Shown here piece by piece: positions 63,157 through 64,000 of a stretch of DNA of 64,000 nt. The stretch spans positions 372,001 through 436,000 of the forward strand of contig CAVRJA010000005.1 of the NCBI GenBank assembly GCA_963721405.1. The letters run 5' to 3'. The stretch's first letter is position 1. The number at the start of each line of letters is the position of its first letter. Position numbers and translations under genes: made by a program. A model generated the notes under the pieces. The model had not been told where the DNA came from. It saw nothing but the letters and a program-made list of their open reading frames with translations, and did not search any database. Source of the DNA: JAFNAG01 sp963721405 (GTDB taxonomy: Bacteria; Acidobacteriota; UBA6911).

Positions 63157-63450
63157 CCGGCGAGACGCCTAATGCCGCATACTTTTGGTCGCGGCCCGGA
63201 GGGCCGGGAAGAAAATAGCCAGGGGTGAGCGCAGCGAACCCCTGGTTAGAGCCAACAGAACAGAGCCCTGGCAGGGGCGAAAGGCTTTTATTTACAATGC
63301 ATTATTCTATCGCCCTTTCAGGAGGGCTCTCTTTCTTTCAATCCCATACCAGGGGTTCGCTTTGCTCACCCCTGGCTATTATCTTGTCGCCGCTCCGCGG
63401 CTCAAATGCAAAAAGTATGCGGCATTAGGCGAGACGCCGGCGGTCCCGGC
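63157..63450. repeat. Nested inverted-repeat block (families B and D)
   Basis: A minus family B copy (63157-63186) and a plus copy (63409-63450) are the outer arms. Inside them two family D hairpins, CCAGGGGT...ACCCCTGG at 63219-63245 and 63349-63375, are themselves mirror images. The centre (about 63246-63348) continues the symmetry weakly (GAGCCCTG / GGAGGGCTC). No gene is supported between 62988 and 63569. Confidence 0.75.
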
Positions 63451-63569
63451 AACGCTCCCGGCAACCGCCCCGTCGCCACGCCTATCAAATCCGAGTCTCT
63501 GTTTTCCATGAACGGCGACGCAGCCGCCGCATGGGCTCCTCGGTTTGAACCACATCAAAAAATCGTCTC

Positions 63570-63899
63570 CTATTCCCGCACGCAGTCGTCCAGGCCGAGG
63601 GCGAGTATGGTTTTTCTCCCGACCTCCTGCATGACGATCGGGTCGAGGTGACCCAGGTACTTGATAAAGCGCTCCTTGGACACGGTCTGAATATTGTCCA
63701 ACTGAACGTAAGAGCTTCGGGGAAGATTGGCATGCTGTCCGATGGCGACCTCGGTGGGGTAGCCTTTGGCTTGTGTGGTTACCTCCGCGACTGTCAGTTT
63801 GTTCAAGAAAGGGATCACAGCCTGCCGTGTGAGGATCAGTGCCGGCCGTCTCCCGGACCGGCCGCCGATATCGATTTGCCAGACGTCCCCGCGGTTCAC
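63570..63899 (-). CDS. MazF/PemK-type toxin
   Basis: 109 residues from a GTG at 63899, which follows TGGAGC; the longer frame to 63980 runs over the antitoxin end. VNRGDVWQIDIGGRSGRRPA then LILTRQAVIPFLNKLTVAEV, and PRSSYVQLDNIQTVSKERFI, is a complete MazF fold. Predicted mRNA endonuclease. The start overlaps the stop of the antitoxin frame (GTGA), so the two are coupled. Confidence 0.88.
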   Translation of the reverse strand: MNRGDVWQIDIGGRSGRRPALILTRQAVIPFLNKLTVAEVTTQAKGYPTEVAIGQHANLPRSSYVQLDNIQTVSKERFIKYLGHLDPIVMQEVGRKTILALGLDDCVRE

Positions 63900-64000
63900 T
63901 TGGAGCTCCAGCTTTGAGCTTTCGTCCAGGTTTCGGCGCGGCTCGCATCGTCCGGGGACGACTGAAGTGCTTGAATCCACTCTTGTTCAAAGCGTTCGAC
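63896..64000 (-). CDS. Antitoxin of the MazF-like pair (5' end outside the window)
   Basis: 35 codons visible, entering from the right edge: VERFEQEWIQALQSSPDDAS then AETWTKAQSWSSK and TGA. The short acidic and Trp-rich end is typical of the toxin-wrapping tail of MazE or ribbon-helix-helix antitoxins. The DNA-binding part lies beyond the window. Confidence 0.65.
   Translation of the reverse strand, partial: VERFEQEWIQALQSSPDDASRAETWTKAQSWSSK

Noticed and set aside
1..64000. tRNA, rRNA or known riboswitch genes
   Set aside because: I looked for tRNA-like cloverleaf sequences and common riboswitch cores in the intergenic stretches and saw none; a covariance-model scan would be decisive.

Overview
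This 64 kb window looks like a chromosomal segment of a GC-rich, Gram-negative soil or groundwater bacterium, most likely an Acidobacteriota member. That placement is an inference from gene content: PEP-CTERM proteins with an exosortase operon, several large Hanks-type kinases fused to TPR or NTPase modules, many short toxin-antitoxin pairs, a REP-associated tyrosine transposase and many dispersed short repeats. No rRNA, tRNA or ribosomal protein gene was seen that could anchor the taxonomy.

Layout. 0-1.4 kb: ends of insertion sequences (an IS4-type transposase cut by the left edge and an IS630-type helix-turn-helix piece) and a decayed PEP-CTERM tail. 1.6-9.6 kb: three PEP-CTERM proteins and a large secreted metalloprotease. 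9.8-29 kb: an accessory zone with an asparagine-synthase-like protein, a TolB/TPR kinase, many toxin-antitoxin modules, three Rpn-family nuclease paralogues, three of the four copies of a small coiled-coil protein family, a RAYT transposase, and most copies of two short repeat families. 29-46.3 kb: a truncated asparagine synthetase, three multidomain kinases (TPR; AAA ATPase; NACHT plus formylglycine-generating-enzyme domain), a PEP-CTERM metalloprotease, a FadL porin and a duplicated cassette of unknown function. 46.4-60.4 kb: the PEP-CTERM/exosortase locus, with two exosortase-associated acyltransferases, a PEP-CTERM protein, an AT-rich membrane protein, a VAO-type flavoprotein, and the operon exosortase - EpsI - PrsT. 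60.6-64 kb: a second toxin-antitoxin and repeat zone.

How the parts fit. The exosortase operon would process proteins carrying the C-terminal PEP-CTERM signal, and five such substrates lie in this window. Each of the five has a -24/-12 (sigma-54) promoter sequence about 40 to 90 bases upstream of its start, so they probably form one regulon.

The accessory zones have been reshaped by repeats. About two dozen copies of a ~32-base element (family A) lie next to stop or start codons of small modules, often in inverted pairs. A second element (family C) matches the ends of the RAYT locus. Several toxin genes are broken (two DUF4160 genes and a hicA by single stop codons, a RelE-like gene by a family C copy) while the neighbouring partner is intact.

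The most unusual single locus is the kinase-NACHT-FGE protein at 42.6-46.3 kb, whose domain mix resembles bacterial NLR-like conflict or defence proteins and which carries a frameshift in the kinase domain.
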